Assembly (NCBI RefSeq): GCF_030272615.1
Contig: NC_081405.1
Span: 473,854,008-473,918,007 of the forward strand
Source: Cryptomeria japonica
Taxonomy: Eukaryota; Streptophyta; Pinopsida; Cupressales; Cupressaceae
Length of the DNA stretch: 64,000 bases
Reading direction: 5' to 3'
Positions 10,440 to 21,862 of this stretch are shown in pieces. A program made the translations under genes and the position numbers. The notes beneath the pieces were generated by a model, which was not told the origin of the DNA, ran no database searches, and saw only the letters and a list, made by a program, of their open reading frames with translations. Positions within the stretch are counted from its first letter, which is position 1. Every line of letters starts with the position of its first letter.

Positions 10440-13400
10440 TTGTGCTTTCATGGAATGTAAGGGGCTTGAATAGTGGCCCTAGACAAAAAGTTGTTTAGGA
10501 TTTCATTAGGAATCATTCACCTGATGTCCTATTCTTGCAAGAAACTAAACTTTCAGTGTAGAGTATGTTGGGTCTGGTGCCAAAGCTGTGGGGGCGAGGT
10601 GAGTGTCAGTGTGTTGGTGCAGCTGGCTCCTCAGGAGGGGTGGCCTGTCTTTGGAACCCTTTAAGGTTCCGCCTTGTTTGGTGGGTTGCCTCTAGATCCT
10701 TGTTATCCGGGGTGATATCTAGTCTTGAGACTGGAGAATTTATCTTTTTTTTGAACATCTATGCTCCCACTGATCTTCATGGTAAGAAAAAATTATGGTC
10801 TCATGTTTCTTGTATGCGAAGGTTGGCCCCTTTTCATCCTTGGATTATGGTAGGAGACTTCAATGTCATCATGGAGTTGAGTGAAAAGAAGGGGGGTGTT
10901 ATGCGGTTGGAACCTTCTTCTTTCCTTTTTCAGGATAGTATATCCTTGTTGTAGCTAGTTGACATTAAGCCTAGCAATGGTTTGTTCACTTGGAATAATA
11001 GGAGGGTGGGAGAGCATTGGATTGTAGAGAGGCTGGATCATTTTTTGGTGTCTAGTTTTTGGATTGGTGGGGGGTGGTCCACAAGTTCTGAGATTCTTGA
11101 CTGGAGAGGGTCGGATCACTGGCCCATCAAGCTGGTGTCTTCTTCGACTCAAGTTGCCTGCTCACCTTCATTCAAATTCCAAATTATGAGGCTTTGGGAT
11201 CCTTCTTTGTAGGTTCTGGTTGCGGAGTGGTGGAGGAAAGGGAGGCCGACATTTGGCACTGCCATGTACTCTTTTGCCAAGCAACTGCAGTTTGTTAAGT
11301 TTCAGCTTAAGCAGTGGAACCGACAAAGTTTCAGGAACATTTTTCATGAGAAGAAAGTTTCTCAAGAGGTGTTGAATGGGATCACTAGTGTAATCAGAGA
11401 GCATGGTTTTTCTGAGGACTTGCCTAGGGAGGAAGTCAGGGCTGTCAAGGTGGATGAGGAATGGGAGCTTAGGGAAGAAATATACTGGAAGCAGAGAGCT
11501 TTTATTGATTGGCTGAAGGAGGGGGACAAGAACAATGCTTTCTTCTTCAACTCAGTGAAAGCATAGAGACATGGAAACTCCATCCCTATTCTAGTTAATG
11601 ATAGAGGTGAGCAGTGCTTATCCTTGTAGGAGATATCTAGGGATTTGCTTCAGTTTTTCTAGTCCCTCTTCAGGGAGGACTCTCAGAGGGAAACAGTGGA
11701 GGAGAATCTGTTTCTAGCTTGCATTCCTGCTCTTATCATGGGGGAGATGAATGAGCAGCTTTTATGTCCTATTTTGTTGGAAGAACTTGAGAGGATTGTC
11801 TTTAACATGAGGAAAGAAAAAGCTCCTGGACCGGATGGGTTCCCGGTTGAATTCTTTCAAGAATTCTAGGATATTATCAAGCTAGATTTATTGGAAGTTG
11901 TCCAGGAGTCCCAGAGGAATAAGCAGATGCTTCGGACGTTGAATGCGACTTTCATTGCTCTAATCCCCAAGTGTGATGGGGCCGACCGGTTAGGCCAGTT
12001 CCGCCCTATCTCTCTCTGCAATGTGGTTTATAAGATCATCTCTAAGTTGATAGCGGATAGATTGAAGAAGTGTTTGGGGAAGGTTATTTCTGAGGAGCAG
12101 AGTGGGTTTGTGGAAGGACGCCAAATGCTGGATGGTGTGCTCATTGCCACGGAGACCATTCATTCTATGGCAACCTCCAAGGAAAAAGCTATGTTTATCA
12201 AGTTGGATATGGCTAAGGCATACGATAGAGTTCAGTGGTCCTTCCTTCAGAAGATCCTCAGGGCTTTTGGTTTTGCTGATGAGTGGATCTAGTGGGTTAT
12301 GAGTTGTGTTACGTCTACTTCCTTCTTTGTGCTTATCAATAGAGACCATACTGAGTTGTTTGGTGCTTCTAGGGGTCTCCTCCAGGAGGACCCCCTCTCC
12401 CCTTATTTATTCATTCTTTAAGCTGAGGGTTTGGGGAGGCTGATTAATCATAATGTGGGGTTGGGTATTATTTAGGGTTGGAGATGGGGTAATGACTTGT
12501 AGCCACAATCTTATTTGTAGTGTGTGGATGACACGACCCTTATGGGGCTACCTAGGATTAGAGAAGCTTCTAATATGCGTAAGGTCCTGGATGTTTATCT
12601 TGTGGCCTTAGGCCAGTTGATCAATAGGGATAAATCTTCTATCCTCTTTTTCAACACTCCTAAAAAATATTCAAAGGATGATTGCTCTTATCTTGAGATT
12701 CCAAGTTGGCTCCCTACACTTGATTTATTTGGGTGTTCCTATTTCTCCTAGCAACCGTCCTAGAGAGTCGTGACAGGGTATCTTGGACAAATTTTGCTTG
12801 AAGGCCGATCACTGGACTCATAGATGGCTATCCTTTGCTAGGAGGGTTCAGCTGATTCAGTTGATGGTTCAGGCTCTTCCGATCTATCGGTGTATACTTC
12901 AGGTGGCTCCTAAGTGGTTATTGAAGGATTTGGATTCTCTGGCTAGGCAATTCTTATGGGCAAGTAATCTCTCCTCTTCCAAATGGAGTCTTGTTAATTG
13001 GGATCTGGTGTGTAGCTCGAAGTAGTCGGGGGGGGCTTGGTTTAAGGTAGTCTATTATTTTTGGGGAAGCTCTTGCAGCTAAATTGTACTGGAGGTGGTG
13101 TGTTGAGCAAGATCAAGGCTGGGCTAGGATTTTGGCCAACAAATATATGCAGAGGATCTCCATGGAGGAAATCCCTAGATATCCACTTGAGGGAAAGGGC
13201 TCATCGATCTGGTATACTCTCAAGAAGGGGGCTTCTCTCATTAAGGCTAGACTTTTTTAGATTTGCAGAAGGGGGGAAGAGGTCCTTTTCTGGAATGACT
13301 CTTAGGATGGATACCCCCCCATCCTTGATCAGTTTCCTAACCTTGGGAATCTATGTCAGAGGTTTTTGGAGGCAGGATAGTCAAGGGTGACTGACTTCAA

Positions 13401-14741
13401 GGCTATTTATAGGTGTGGTCGGCTAGATTTGGAGTGGTGGAAGGCTCCTAATGAGTGGCTAGTTGTTGGGATGGAGGAAGAGTGTGCTGAGTTGCATGGC
13501 ATTTTGGCAAGTAGACATTGTAGCTCCCTCAAGGGTAGGGATGGGCTTGCTTGGTCTCCAAATCCTAAGGGTTTTTTTCTATGGCTAGTGGATACCAAGA
13601 ATTGTTGAACCGAAGACTTGAGGGAAGAGAGGTGAACTGGTGGAAACAGGTATGGAATAATGCTTCTTAGCCAAAGTGTAACTGCTTTTCTTGGACTTTG
13701 GCTTTGAATAGATGTCTAACTTGGGACAATATCCGCAAGAGGGGATTCTTGGGGCCTTCTATCTATGTTTTGTGTGGTAACAAGGAGGAAGACTCCTCAC
13801 ACCTGTTCTTTAGATGCCCCTTCTCCATACTTATTTGGCACTATTGGTGGGGGGTGTGGAAGCATCCTTGTGTCCATGCGGATTCTCTAGTGGAGTTCTG
13901 GAGCAATTTGGGCAGACCTCCTATCCTGTCCTCCTTCCTCCAGACTATCTGGTATATTAGGCTCATCTTCATTCTATGGCAGATCTGGCTTGAAAGAAAC
14001 ATGAGGATTTTTCGTGAGGTCAGATTGTTTGTTCAACAAGTTTGGAATAGGATCATTGCTATGATCCGGGAGACAGTGGAAGCTAAATGTGAGGTGAATT
14101 TTCCACTGGGTAGAGATGAGGAAGATATTGTGAGTAGGATTGGCCTGCAAGAGTTGTCTCTGGCTTCTACTTGTGTTAGGAGAGGTAGATGGGCTAGGAA
14201 GAAGGTGCATAGGGTGGGAAGGTGGATACCCCCTCAGGATGAGTTTATCAAGATTAACATTGATGGCTCATCTAGGGGTAACCCAGGCCCTGCTCGAATA
14301 GGTGGTGTTGGCAAGAATAGTAGGGGGGAGGTTGTTTTCCTCTTTTCGGTGCATAAAGGATGGTAGTAGAATAATTTTATGGAGGGATTTGCAATTTTCT
14401 ATGCAATAGAACGGGCTTGGGTGTTGGGTCGAAGGAAGGTGATTTATGAATCGGATTCACAAATTGTTGTTAACTTGTTGACTGAGCATAAGGTGAGTGG
14501 GATTCAGTGGCAGTTGGCAGGGATTGTCCAGCAAATTCTCCAAATTAGCTCTTTAATGGAGCAGGTGTCTTTCATCCACATCCCTCGAGAATGGAATAGA
14601 GCAACTGATTGTTTGGCCAAGTGGGCCTCAGAACATGGTAGTGATTGGAAAGTTGAAGGTTGGGAGCATCTCTCCGGGGATTGTTGTCAGGACTTGCAGA
14701 AGATTTTCACTGAGGACATGGTGGGTTTTGAAGCTGAATGA
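10436..14741 (+). pseudogene. LINE ORF2 (endonuclease-RT-zf-RVT-RNase H)
   Basis: The start MIVLSWNVRGLNSGP (10,436) is the classic endonuclease start. GDFNVIMELSEKKGG (about 10,856) and SDHWPI (about 11,110) mark the endonuclease. RT motifs are KAPGPDGFP (11,820), IALIPKCDGADRLGQFRPIS (11,955), SGFVEGRQMLDG (12,100), IKLDMAKAYDRV (12,200), DPLSPYLFIL (12,390) and CVDDTTLMG (12,520). A zf-RVT domain lies at about 13,680-13,850. RNase H follows with INIDGSSRGNPGPA (14,257), an E in MEGFAIFYAIERA (14,379), ESDSQIVVNLL (14,448) and EWNRATDCLAKWAS (14,590). There are more than ten in-frame stops, mostly TAG, and frameshifts near 12.76, 13.05 and 13.57 kb. Family comparison shows Trp replaced by TAG at FWDII (about 11,869) and WNDSWDG (about 13,300). 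Confidence 0.92.
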
Positions 14742-14820
14742 TCTGAGGCTGGGTTGGTGGTTTTTTTTCTCTGGGGCCTCGAGGCTCTGGATCTCTTTGT
14801 AATTCTTGTGTCTGATTTTC

Positions 14821-14852
14821 AATAAATTTTTTACCCTTTTATTCAAAAAAAA
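14821..14852 (+). terminator. LINE polyadenylation signal and poly-A tail
   Basis: AATAAA at 14,821-14,826 is followed after about 18 bases by an eight-base A-run at 14,845-14,852 that passes into the right target-site duplication. This is the LINE 3' end. Confidence 0.8.
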
Positions 14853-14868
14853 GTAATTTTAAATTAAT
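14849..14868. repeat. Target-site duplication, right copy
   Basis: Exact copy of 8633-8652, directly after the LINE A-tract. Confidence 0.9.
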
Positions 14869-15805
14869 CATATAGATATGATTTTTTAATTTATATCTTA
14901 TGAATTTTTATTCAAGTTTGAGTTCTTTTATTATATATATTAATAAAGTTTAAAATTTCTTGTGTATTAAAAATTAAAAAGTTAGTTCCATTAAAATATT
15001 TTTCTATAAATTTTTAAAGGAAAATTCTTAAAATTTCAAAGGTTAAAAGAATGATAATGTATAATATAAAATTTTAATATATATTTTAATTATGATATTG
15101 TTATAGGATTCAAGTGTTGAATCTTATAGCAATATCATAATTTTACTTGTTGTGGAAAAATATCTCTTACTTATATTTTAATTATTAAATAATATTTTAA
15201 AATTTTATTAAATGTTTCAAATTATTTCATAAAGGTTAAACCCTCAATTAAGTTTTTGGTTGAATTATGGTTAGCATTAGGGTTAGGATGTGATAAGCAC
15301 TCAATTAAGATTTTGGTTTAATTACAATTAAGGTTAAGGTTGTATTAGAGATAGGCCTAGGGTTTATTTTTATAAAGGTTAGTGTTAGAATAAAAGATGC
15401 TTGCATTTAAATTTATATTAATAAAATTATTTTAATTAAAGAAATTTTTAAGTTGTTTTAAAATGTCTTTATTTTATTAGAACAAGATTTAAATGTATTT
15501 ACTTCATAAAAATATTGAAATAAGGAAAAAAATCATAATAAAAGTACATAATAATGAATAATTTTTTCTATATTTTATAAGAAAATGATAATAAGTGTTA
15601 TGAATGCAATATCCTTCAATAGTAAAGCTAATTGTAGCCTAAACTTAACTCTAAACCTAATCTTACTATAATTTAAACCTAACCCTAAACTTTACTCTAA
15701 CCCCAGTCCAACCATAACTAAACCCTAATCCTAAATTTATCCCTGAGTCTAGATAATTTGAATCCTAACACTAAGTTTAACCCTAATTAAATTATAATTG
15801 AATTG
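14869..15805. other. AT-rich DNA with two telomere-like degenerate blocks
   Basis: No gene is visible. At about 15,235-15,420 the plus strand is rich in GGTTAG/AGGGTT phrases. At about 15,625-15,800 it is rich in the opposite type (AACCCTAA, ACCCTAATCC). The units are irregular, so these are degenerate interstitial telomere-like sequences rather than a real telomere. The two blocks are in opposite orientation. Confidence 0.6.
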
Positions 15806-16320
15806 TGTAGATACCCAATTTTGTCCACTTAATTAAATAGATATTTGGTATTTATTTGATTATTTAACCATCGCTCACCTATTAATTAAATTAATATTTA
15901 ATTAATTCACCCTAGCTATGTTCTTCTATTAATTAAATAAATTATTTGATTTATTTGATTTAATTCATTAAACCATGTTCTTATTGTTAATTAAATAAAC
16001 AAAGCATATTTGTTTAATTAATCCATCTTATCCTAAAAGCCCCTCTCTCACATTTAAATCCCTTTATCCTCCCACATGCATTTAAATTAAATAATTCTTA
16101 TTTAATTTAAACCCCCTCACCCACTTGCATTTTCTAGAAAATGCAAGTTGCGCACTAACCCTCCCCTTAATCATTTTTAAATCCCATATCATTAGCCTAA
16201 TAATCCTCTAAATTTGCACATTTCTAAATCCAAGGGGTTAAGAAGAAGTCACTTCTCAACCATTAAGGCTCTTACAAAGCCTTCAATGCCTTCTCCCTTC
16301 CACATGAAAACCCACATAGG

Positions 16321-16556
16321 CTTTGACCATCCTAAACCCCACTTTAACCCTTGCACATTCCTCCAACCCTTGGTTAAAAGCCTTACCCATTAACTCAACC
16401 ATCCATGGTAACCCTCAAGTCCCCTCAAGCCTTAAGGACTTTGACCATTTTAACCCCCATTTAACTCTTACACATTCCTCCAACCCTAGGTTAAACTCAA
16501 ACCCATCAAATCAACCATTAATGGTTCCCTTCATGTCTTCTCAAGCCTTTAAGGCT
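16321..16556. repeat. 118-bp tandem duplication in the LTR-like segment
   Basis: Two copies start with CTTTGACCAT (16,321 and 16,439). Each contains CACATTCCTCCAACCCT and ends with CTCAAGCCTT, with about 80% identity by eye. The duplication lies upstream of the TATA box, where LTR enhancers often repeat. Confidence 0.8.
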
Positions 16557-16584
16557 TTGTCCTTTCCCTCTTAATTTTTCCCTT

Positions 16585-16600
16585 GTTGACACGTGTCAAC
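16585..16600. promoter_or_regulatory. 16-bp perfect palindrome containing a G-box
   Basis: GTTGACACGTGTCAAC reads the same on both strands. The centre CACGTG is the plant G-box bound by bZIP and bHLH factors, and both flanks spell the W-box core TTGAC. It lies about 110 bp upstream of the TATA box at 16,710, a plausible activator site in the LTR U3. Confidence 0.55.
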
Positions 16601-16709
16601 ATGTGAATGCTTGAGGAAGAGCACATGGATTGAGGATCATGGAATCCTTAATAAATCCTATCCCTTCTTAAGCCAAATCAATCTCAACACTCCGCTGCCT
16701 CTTTTCCCC

Positions 16710-16718
16710 TATAAATAG
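16710..16718 (+). promoter_or_regulatory. TATA box of the LTR-like segment
   Basis: CCCCTATAAATAGAACC is a textbook plant TATA box, preceded by a GC-richer region and the G-box palindrome. Transcription would start about 30 bp downstream. Confidence 0.55.
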
Positions 16719-16900
16719 AACCCTTTACATCATTATTGAGAGGACTCTAGGGACATAGACAAGAATTATCAATATGCATTGCTATTTAGTTTAGGATTTG
16801 AATGTTTTTGTAGGGAGGATTAGAATCATGTCTTAGCTCTTTCACTAGTTGGAATTTCTATTTGACATCCAATACTTCATTCACATCTTCATTCAAGACT

Positions 16901-17282
16901 TCACTATCATCAACTATCTCCCAATCTCCATTTGTCATTCTTGTGTTAGTGCTCAAACTGAAAGCAACATTCACAGCAACGGGATCTTGGAGAGGAGGAC
17001 AAGGAAGAGAAAAAGGAATTGAAAGCACATGGGAAGTATTACGTTTGTCTAGGGTATGCACAGGATAATGAGGGACCAAAAAGTGGTAATAGGGAAAAAA
17101 ATGCATTTTAAACTTTGCCAAACACGCCAAATTCCACTTTGACTTTTTTTATGGGTTGACCAAAATTTGAATTTGGTTTGGTAATACCAAACCAAGATGG
17201 ATATTCGTTAATAACGAATATTCAGTATTAAAAGATATCCATTTTGTGACATCATTATTGTGATGTCATGTTTTTCCAAATC
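16901..17282. other. Outer left arm of the fold-back structure, non-coding
   Basis: No gene is supported. From 17,051 the sequence GGGTATGCACAGGAT followed by GGGACCAAAA resembles the reverse complement of 23,371-23,402 (GGGTATGTGTAGGAT followed by GGGCCAAAA). This may be the outermost pair of the inverted repeat described for 17.3 and 22.5 kb. An A/T-rich self-complementary stretch (about 17,207-17,226, GTTAATAACGAATATTC) is also present. Confidence 0.4.
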
Positions 17283-17500
17283 GGATATCCATTTTGCTCA
17301 ACATAAAAAAACATACTTTAGTAAAATGGGCATAACTTTTGTGTTTCTTATGGAAATTTTGATCTTTTATAGGTGTTGGAAAGGTAATTCAGAGACCTAT
17401 CAAATGGACAAGGTAATTTTATTATATTATAAACCAAAAATTAATTATAATAATTTGAAGCTAATCCTTCATTTTTAAATTATAAATACTCACAAATTTT
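17283..17500 (+). repeat. Left arm of a large inverted repeat
   Basis: This 218-bp segment matches the reverse complement of 22,335-22,555 at roughly 75% identity by eye. Shared blocks in order are GGATATCCATT, AAAAAAACATA, GGGCATAACTTTTG, GAAATTTTGAT, TTTTATAGG, GAAAGGT, ATTCAGAG, ATCCTTCATTTTTA and CTCACAAATTTT. The arms enclose about 4.8 kb of repeats, so single strands could fold back. Confidence 0.85.
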
Positions 17501-17509
17501 GCATACAAA

Positions 17510-17845
17510 GTCTCTTTTTTTTTACTATCACCTCCTTTATCTATCACTTGTCTATCTATACTTTTATAGATATATTTTATTTATCTCTTCCTTCTCTACT
17601 TATCTCACTCCTTTTCTCATCCCATCTAGATATTTCCCTAGTTACATCCATCTCTGCATATATCTCCCTCTTTTCTCTCCCTATCTTCTCCCTATCTCTC
17701 CCTTTCCCACTTTATCCTTGTCACTCCTTATTTCGATATCTCTTTAATAATCTCTCTTCTCTTTATTTATCTCCCTCCTCTACCTTATCCTTCCTATACT
17801 TATTTATTACTTGTCTCTATCACCTCCTTTCTCTCCCTATCTTGT
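17510..17845 (+). repeat. Pyrimidine-rich low-complexity block
   Basis: Irregular CTCC/TCTC/CTAT runs fill this block. Open frames of up to 100 codons across it are compositional and not genes. The reverse complement of 21,950-22,210 has a similar texture, so the block probably belongs to the left arm of the fold-back structure. Confidence 0.8.
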
Positions 17846-20300
17846 CCTAATGGGTTATATGGTGTCCTAAGGGGTCATATGGTGTTCTAACACGTGTGGC
17901 TCCTTAGGACCCCATATGACCCCTTAGGACACCATATGACCCCTTTTAACATATTAGAACATGACATGACCCCTTATGACGCCATATGACTCCTTAGGAC
18001 AATATGATGTCGTAATGCGTCATATGGTGTCCTAAGGGGTCATGTGATGTCCTAAGTCGTCATATGATCTTATAACACATGTGTAGTGCCTTAGGACCCC
18101 ATATGACCCCTAAAGACACCATATGATCCCTTACGACACCATATGACCCCTCATGACACCAAATGACCCCTTAGGACCATATGATATCCATATGGTGTCC
18201 TAAGGGGTCATATGGTGTTCTAACACATGTATGGCCCCCTGGGACCCCATATGACCCCTAATGACACCAAATGACCCCTTAGGAGACCATATGAACCCTT
18301 AGGACAATATTATGTCCCAATGGATCATATGGTGTCCAAAGGGTTCATATGTTGTTATAACACATGTGTAGCCCCTTAGGATCTCATATGACCCCTAACA
18401 ACACCATATGACACCTTAGGACACCATATGGCCCCTTAGGACACCATATGACTCCTCAAGATACCATATGACCCCTTTTAACATCCTAGTACACGACATG
18501 ACCCCTTATGAAACCATATGACCCCTTAGGACACAATATGACTCCTTAGGACACCATATGACCTCTTTTAACATCCTAGTACATGACATGACCCCTTATG
18601 ACACCATATGATCCCTTAGGACAATATGATGTCCTAATGAGTCATATTATGTCCTAAGGGGTCATATGGTATTCTAAGGAGTCATATGGTCTTCTAACAC
18701 ATGTGTGGCCTGTTAGGACCCCATATGACCCCTAACAACACCATATGACCACTTAGGACACCATGACCACTCACAACATCATATAACACCTTAGGACCAC
18801 ATGATGTCCATATGGTATCCTAAAGGGTCATATGGTGTTCTAACACATGTGTGGCCCCTTAGGATCCCATATGACCCCAAATGACACCATATGACCGCTC
18901 AAGACAATATGATGTCCTAATGGGTCATATGGTGTCCAAAGGGGCCATATGGTGTTCTAACACATGTGTGGCCCCTTAGGAAACCATATGACCCCTTAGG
19001 ATACCATATGACTCCTCGAGACACCATATGACTCCTTTTAACATCCTAGCACACAACATGGCCCCTTATGACACCATATGATCCCTTAGGACAATATGAT
19101 CTCCTAAATGGTCATATGGTGTCCTAAGGGGTCATATGGTGTCCTAAGGTGTCATATGATCTTCTAACACATGTGTGGCCCCTTAGAACCCCATATGACC
19201 CCTAACAACACCATATGACCCCTCACAAAATAATATGACCCCTTAGGACCATATGATGTCCATGTGGTGTCCTAAGGAGTTATATGGTGTTCTAACACAT
19301 GTGTGGCCCCTTAGGACCCCATATGACCCCTAGTGACACCATGATGTCCTAATCGGTCATATGGTATCCTAAGGGTTCATATAGTGCTATAACACATGTG
19401 TGGCCCCTTAGGACCCCATATGACCCCTAACGACACCATATGACCCCTCAAGACACCATATGACCCCTTATGACACCCATGGGGGCTTCACTAGCTAGGC
19501 AATATTATATCAAGTGAATTAATAGTGGGGGTTTAATATCCCAAAAATGAGGGTATAATATATTGCCTATTGGTGAAAACAGGGAGTTTTTTAATTTAGG
19601 CTATGGAAAAATGCAAGATTTGGTGATTATAGGGGGGTTTTTAATTCAGCCTATGTATTGGGAGGGGGTGACAAAAAAAGAGTCTAGGGCAATATTTTTT
19701 GAAAATAGGGGGATTCTTTAGTATGTCATGAACACACATGCTATAACCCAAGTTCACTAAGTGAAACCCCCATGATGACACCATTTGACCCCTTAGGACA
19801 ATATGATGTCCTAATTGGTCATATGATGTCCTAAGGGGTCATATGGTGTCCTGAGGTGTCATATGATCTTCTAACACATGTGTAACCCTTTAGGACCCCA
19901 TATGACCCCTAACGACACCATATGACCCCTCACAAAAGCATTTGACCCCTTAGGACCATATGATGTCCATATGGTGTCCGAAGGGATCATATGGTGTTCT
20001 AACACATGCGTGCCCCCTCAGGACCCCCATGTGACCCATATGATCTTCTAACACATGTGTGGTCCCTTAGGACCCCATGTGACCCCTAACGACACCACAT
20101 GACCCCTTAGGACACAATATGACCTATGACCTATCAGGACACCATATGACCCCTTATGACACCATGATGTCCATATGGTTTCCTAAGGGGTCATACATGG
20201 TGTTCTAACACATGTGTGGCCCCTTAGGACACCATATGACCTCTTAGGACAATATGATGTCCTAATGGGTTATATGGTGTCCTAACAGGTCATATGGTGG
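17846..20300. repeat. Satellite array 1, 20-bp unit in both orientations
   Basis: The array consists of variants of the 20-bp unit ACCATATGACCCCTTAGGAC and its reverse complement, often only a few units apart, so many local hairpins are possible. A longer pattern is built in. The phrase TAACACATGTGTGGCCCCTT recurs about a dozen times (for example about 18,356, 18,692, 18,838, 18,956, 19,164, 19,289 and 20,206) at uneven spacing of about 100-350 bp. Each unit carries a CATATG palindrome. The same family forms a second array at 58.9-61.7 kb. A 297-bp MITE interrupts it at 19,478. No coding capacity is present. Confidence 0.92.
19478..19774. mobile_element. 297-bp hAT-like MITE inside the satellite
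   Basis: The left end CATGGGGGCTTCACT matches the inverse of the right end AGTGAAACCCCCATG at 14 of 15 bases. It is flanked by an exact 8-bp duplication, ATGACACC (19,470-19,477 and 19,775-19,782), which is a satellite phrase. The 8-bp duplication and short inverted ends fit the hAT superfamily. There is no ORF, so the element is non-autonomous. The interior is AT-rich with GGGG runs. Confidence 0.88.
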
Positions 20301-20329
20301 AAGAGAGGTTAGAGAAAGAGAGGGTTATT

Positions 20330-20450
<121 letters not shown>

Positions 20451-20933
20451 TTGGGGATAATTAGGGGGTAGGAGGAGAGGGGAGAGGGGGAGAGAGAGTT
20501 GGGGATAATTAGGGGGAAGGAGGAGTGGGGAGAGGAGCAATTATCAACAAAGGGATATGAGAGATGGGGAGAGAGGTCAAGAGAGACAAAGAGTAATTAG
20601 GGGGAGGGGGAGAGGGCAAAGAGGTGTAAGAGAGAGAGGGTAATTAGGGGGAAAGAGAATGAAAGAGAGGGAGTTAGAGAGAGTAATTAGGGGGAGTGGT
20701 AGAGAGGGGTGAGGAAAGTATCAATAAAGGGAGAGGGGGAGAGATGTTAAATAGAGAAATGGTAATTGGGGGGAGGAGATAATGAGAGAGAGAGTTGGGG
20801 AAATAAGGGGGTAGGAGGAGAGGGGGAGAGGAGAAAGTATCAATAGAGGGAGAGAAGGTGAGACGAAGATAGAAGTGAAGGGAAAGATAGAGAGAGGGTA
20901 ATTATGGGGAGGGGGAGAGGGGGGAGAGGGAAG

Positions 20934-20975
<42 letters not shown>

Positions 20976-21368
20976 TGGGGGATAATTAAGGGGGAGGGGG
21001 AGAATGGGAAAGGGAAGTATCAACAAAGGGCTCAAGGGGGAGAGAGTTGTGAGAGAGGGTAATTGGGGGAATAGAGAATGAGAGAGAGTTGGGGTAAAGT
21101 TAGAGGGGGAGATAGGTGTGAGAGAGATGGTAATTGGGGAAAGAGAATTAGAGAGATAGTTGGGGATAAATAGGGGGTAGAACGAGAGGGGGGATGGGAA
21201 AGTATCAACAAAGGGAGAGAGGAAGAGATGGGGAGAGAGGTTTAAAGAGAGAGGTCCAGAGAGAAGGTAATTAGGGGGATGGGAGAGGGGGGAGAGGGAA
21301 GTATCAAAAAAGGGGGAGAGAGGGGGGGGGAGTATCAACAAAGGAAGAGGGGGGAGAGATGGGGAGAT
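20451..21368 (+). repeat. Purine-rich minisatellite block
   Basis: Irregular units carry GGGGATAATTAGGGGG and AAGTATCAACAAAGGGAGAG phrases separated by GAGA runs. A (CA)n tract sits at 20,936-20,973. Units recur about every 100-200 bp. The plus strand is nearly all purine outside the AATTA cores. Confidence 0.85.
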
Positions 21369-21786
21369 ATCCCCCTAATTACCCTCTCTCTCTATCTCTT
21401 TGCTAATACTTCCCTCTCCCCCCTCCCCCTCTCCCTCCCCCTAATTATCCTCTCTCTATCGTTTGAGCTTCACCTCTCTCCACATATCTTCCTCTCTCCT
21501 TTTGTTGATACTTAGCCCTCTCCCTCTCTACCTATCCACTAATTATATCCAACTCTCTCTCTCTCTCATTATTTCTTCCCCTCAATTACCCTCTCTCACC
21601 TCTCTCCTTTTATGCCTTTATAGATACTTCTCTCTCCCACTCTCCCCATCCCCTAATTACTCTCTCTCTCGACCTCTCGACCTCTCTCCCCATCTCTCTT
21701 CTCTCTTTGTTGATACTTTCCCCTCTCCCCCTCTCCTCCTACCCCCTAATAATCCCAAACTCTCCCTCATTCTCTCTTTACCCCAA

Positions 21787-21862
<76 letters not shown>

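Larger units (their letters stand above)
8653..14848 (+). mobile_element. Full-length L1-type LINE with RNase H and target-site duplication
   Basis: The element starts abruptly with GC-rich DNA inside AT-rich sequence and carries ORF1 and ORF2. It ends with an AATAAA signal at 14,821 and a short poly-A tract. It is flanked by an 18-20 bp direct duplication (8633-8652 and 14,849-14,868), as expected for target-primed reverse transcription. Its length of about 6.2 kb suits a complete plant L1. Unlike the minus-strand LINE, its ORF2 ends in an RNase H domain of the plant L1 type. Both ORFs now carry many stops (often TAG) and at least three frameshifts, so the copy is old and inactive despite its preserved ends. 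Confidence 0.93.
15806..16900 (+). mobile_element. Probable LTR (solo or partial) of a Ty3/gypsy element
   Basis: It begins TGTAGATACCCAATTTTGTC and continues with AATTAAATAAAT-rich sequence. The LTR of the Tat-like element at 34.6/54.0 kb begins almost the same way (TGTAGACACCTAAAATTGTC, then AT-rich). A TATA box (16,710) sits about 900 bp in, and the upstream part carries a 118-bp tandem duplication and a perfect G-box palindrome. The 3' boundary is unclear: I found no primer-binding site, and the end near 16.9 kb is a guess. It may be a diverged solo LTR. Confidence 0.5.

Noticed and set aside
17499-17850. Ser/Leu/Tyr-rich ORFs of 82 and 100 codons
   Set aside because: They come from CT-rich low-complexity DNA and appear in two frames at once, so they are compositional.
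17846-20300. CRISPR-like array of short repeats
   Set aside because: Units are contiguous, diverged and in both orientations, without unique spacers of constant length, and the context is plant nuclear DNA. It is a satellite.
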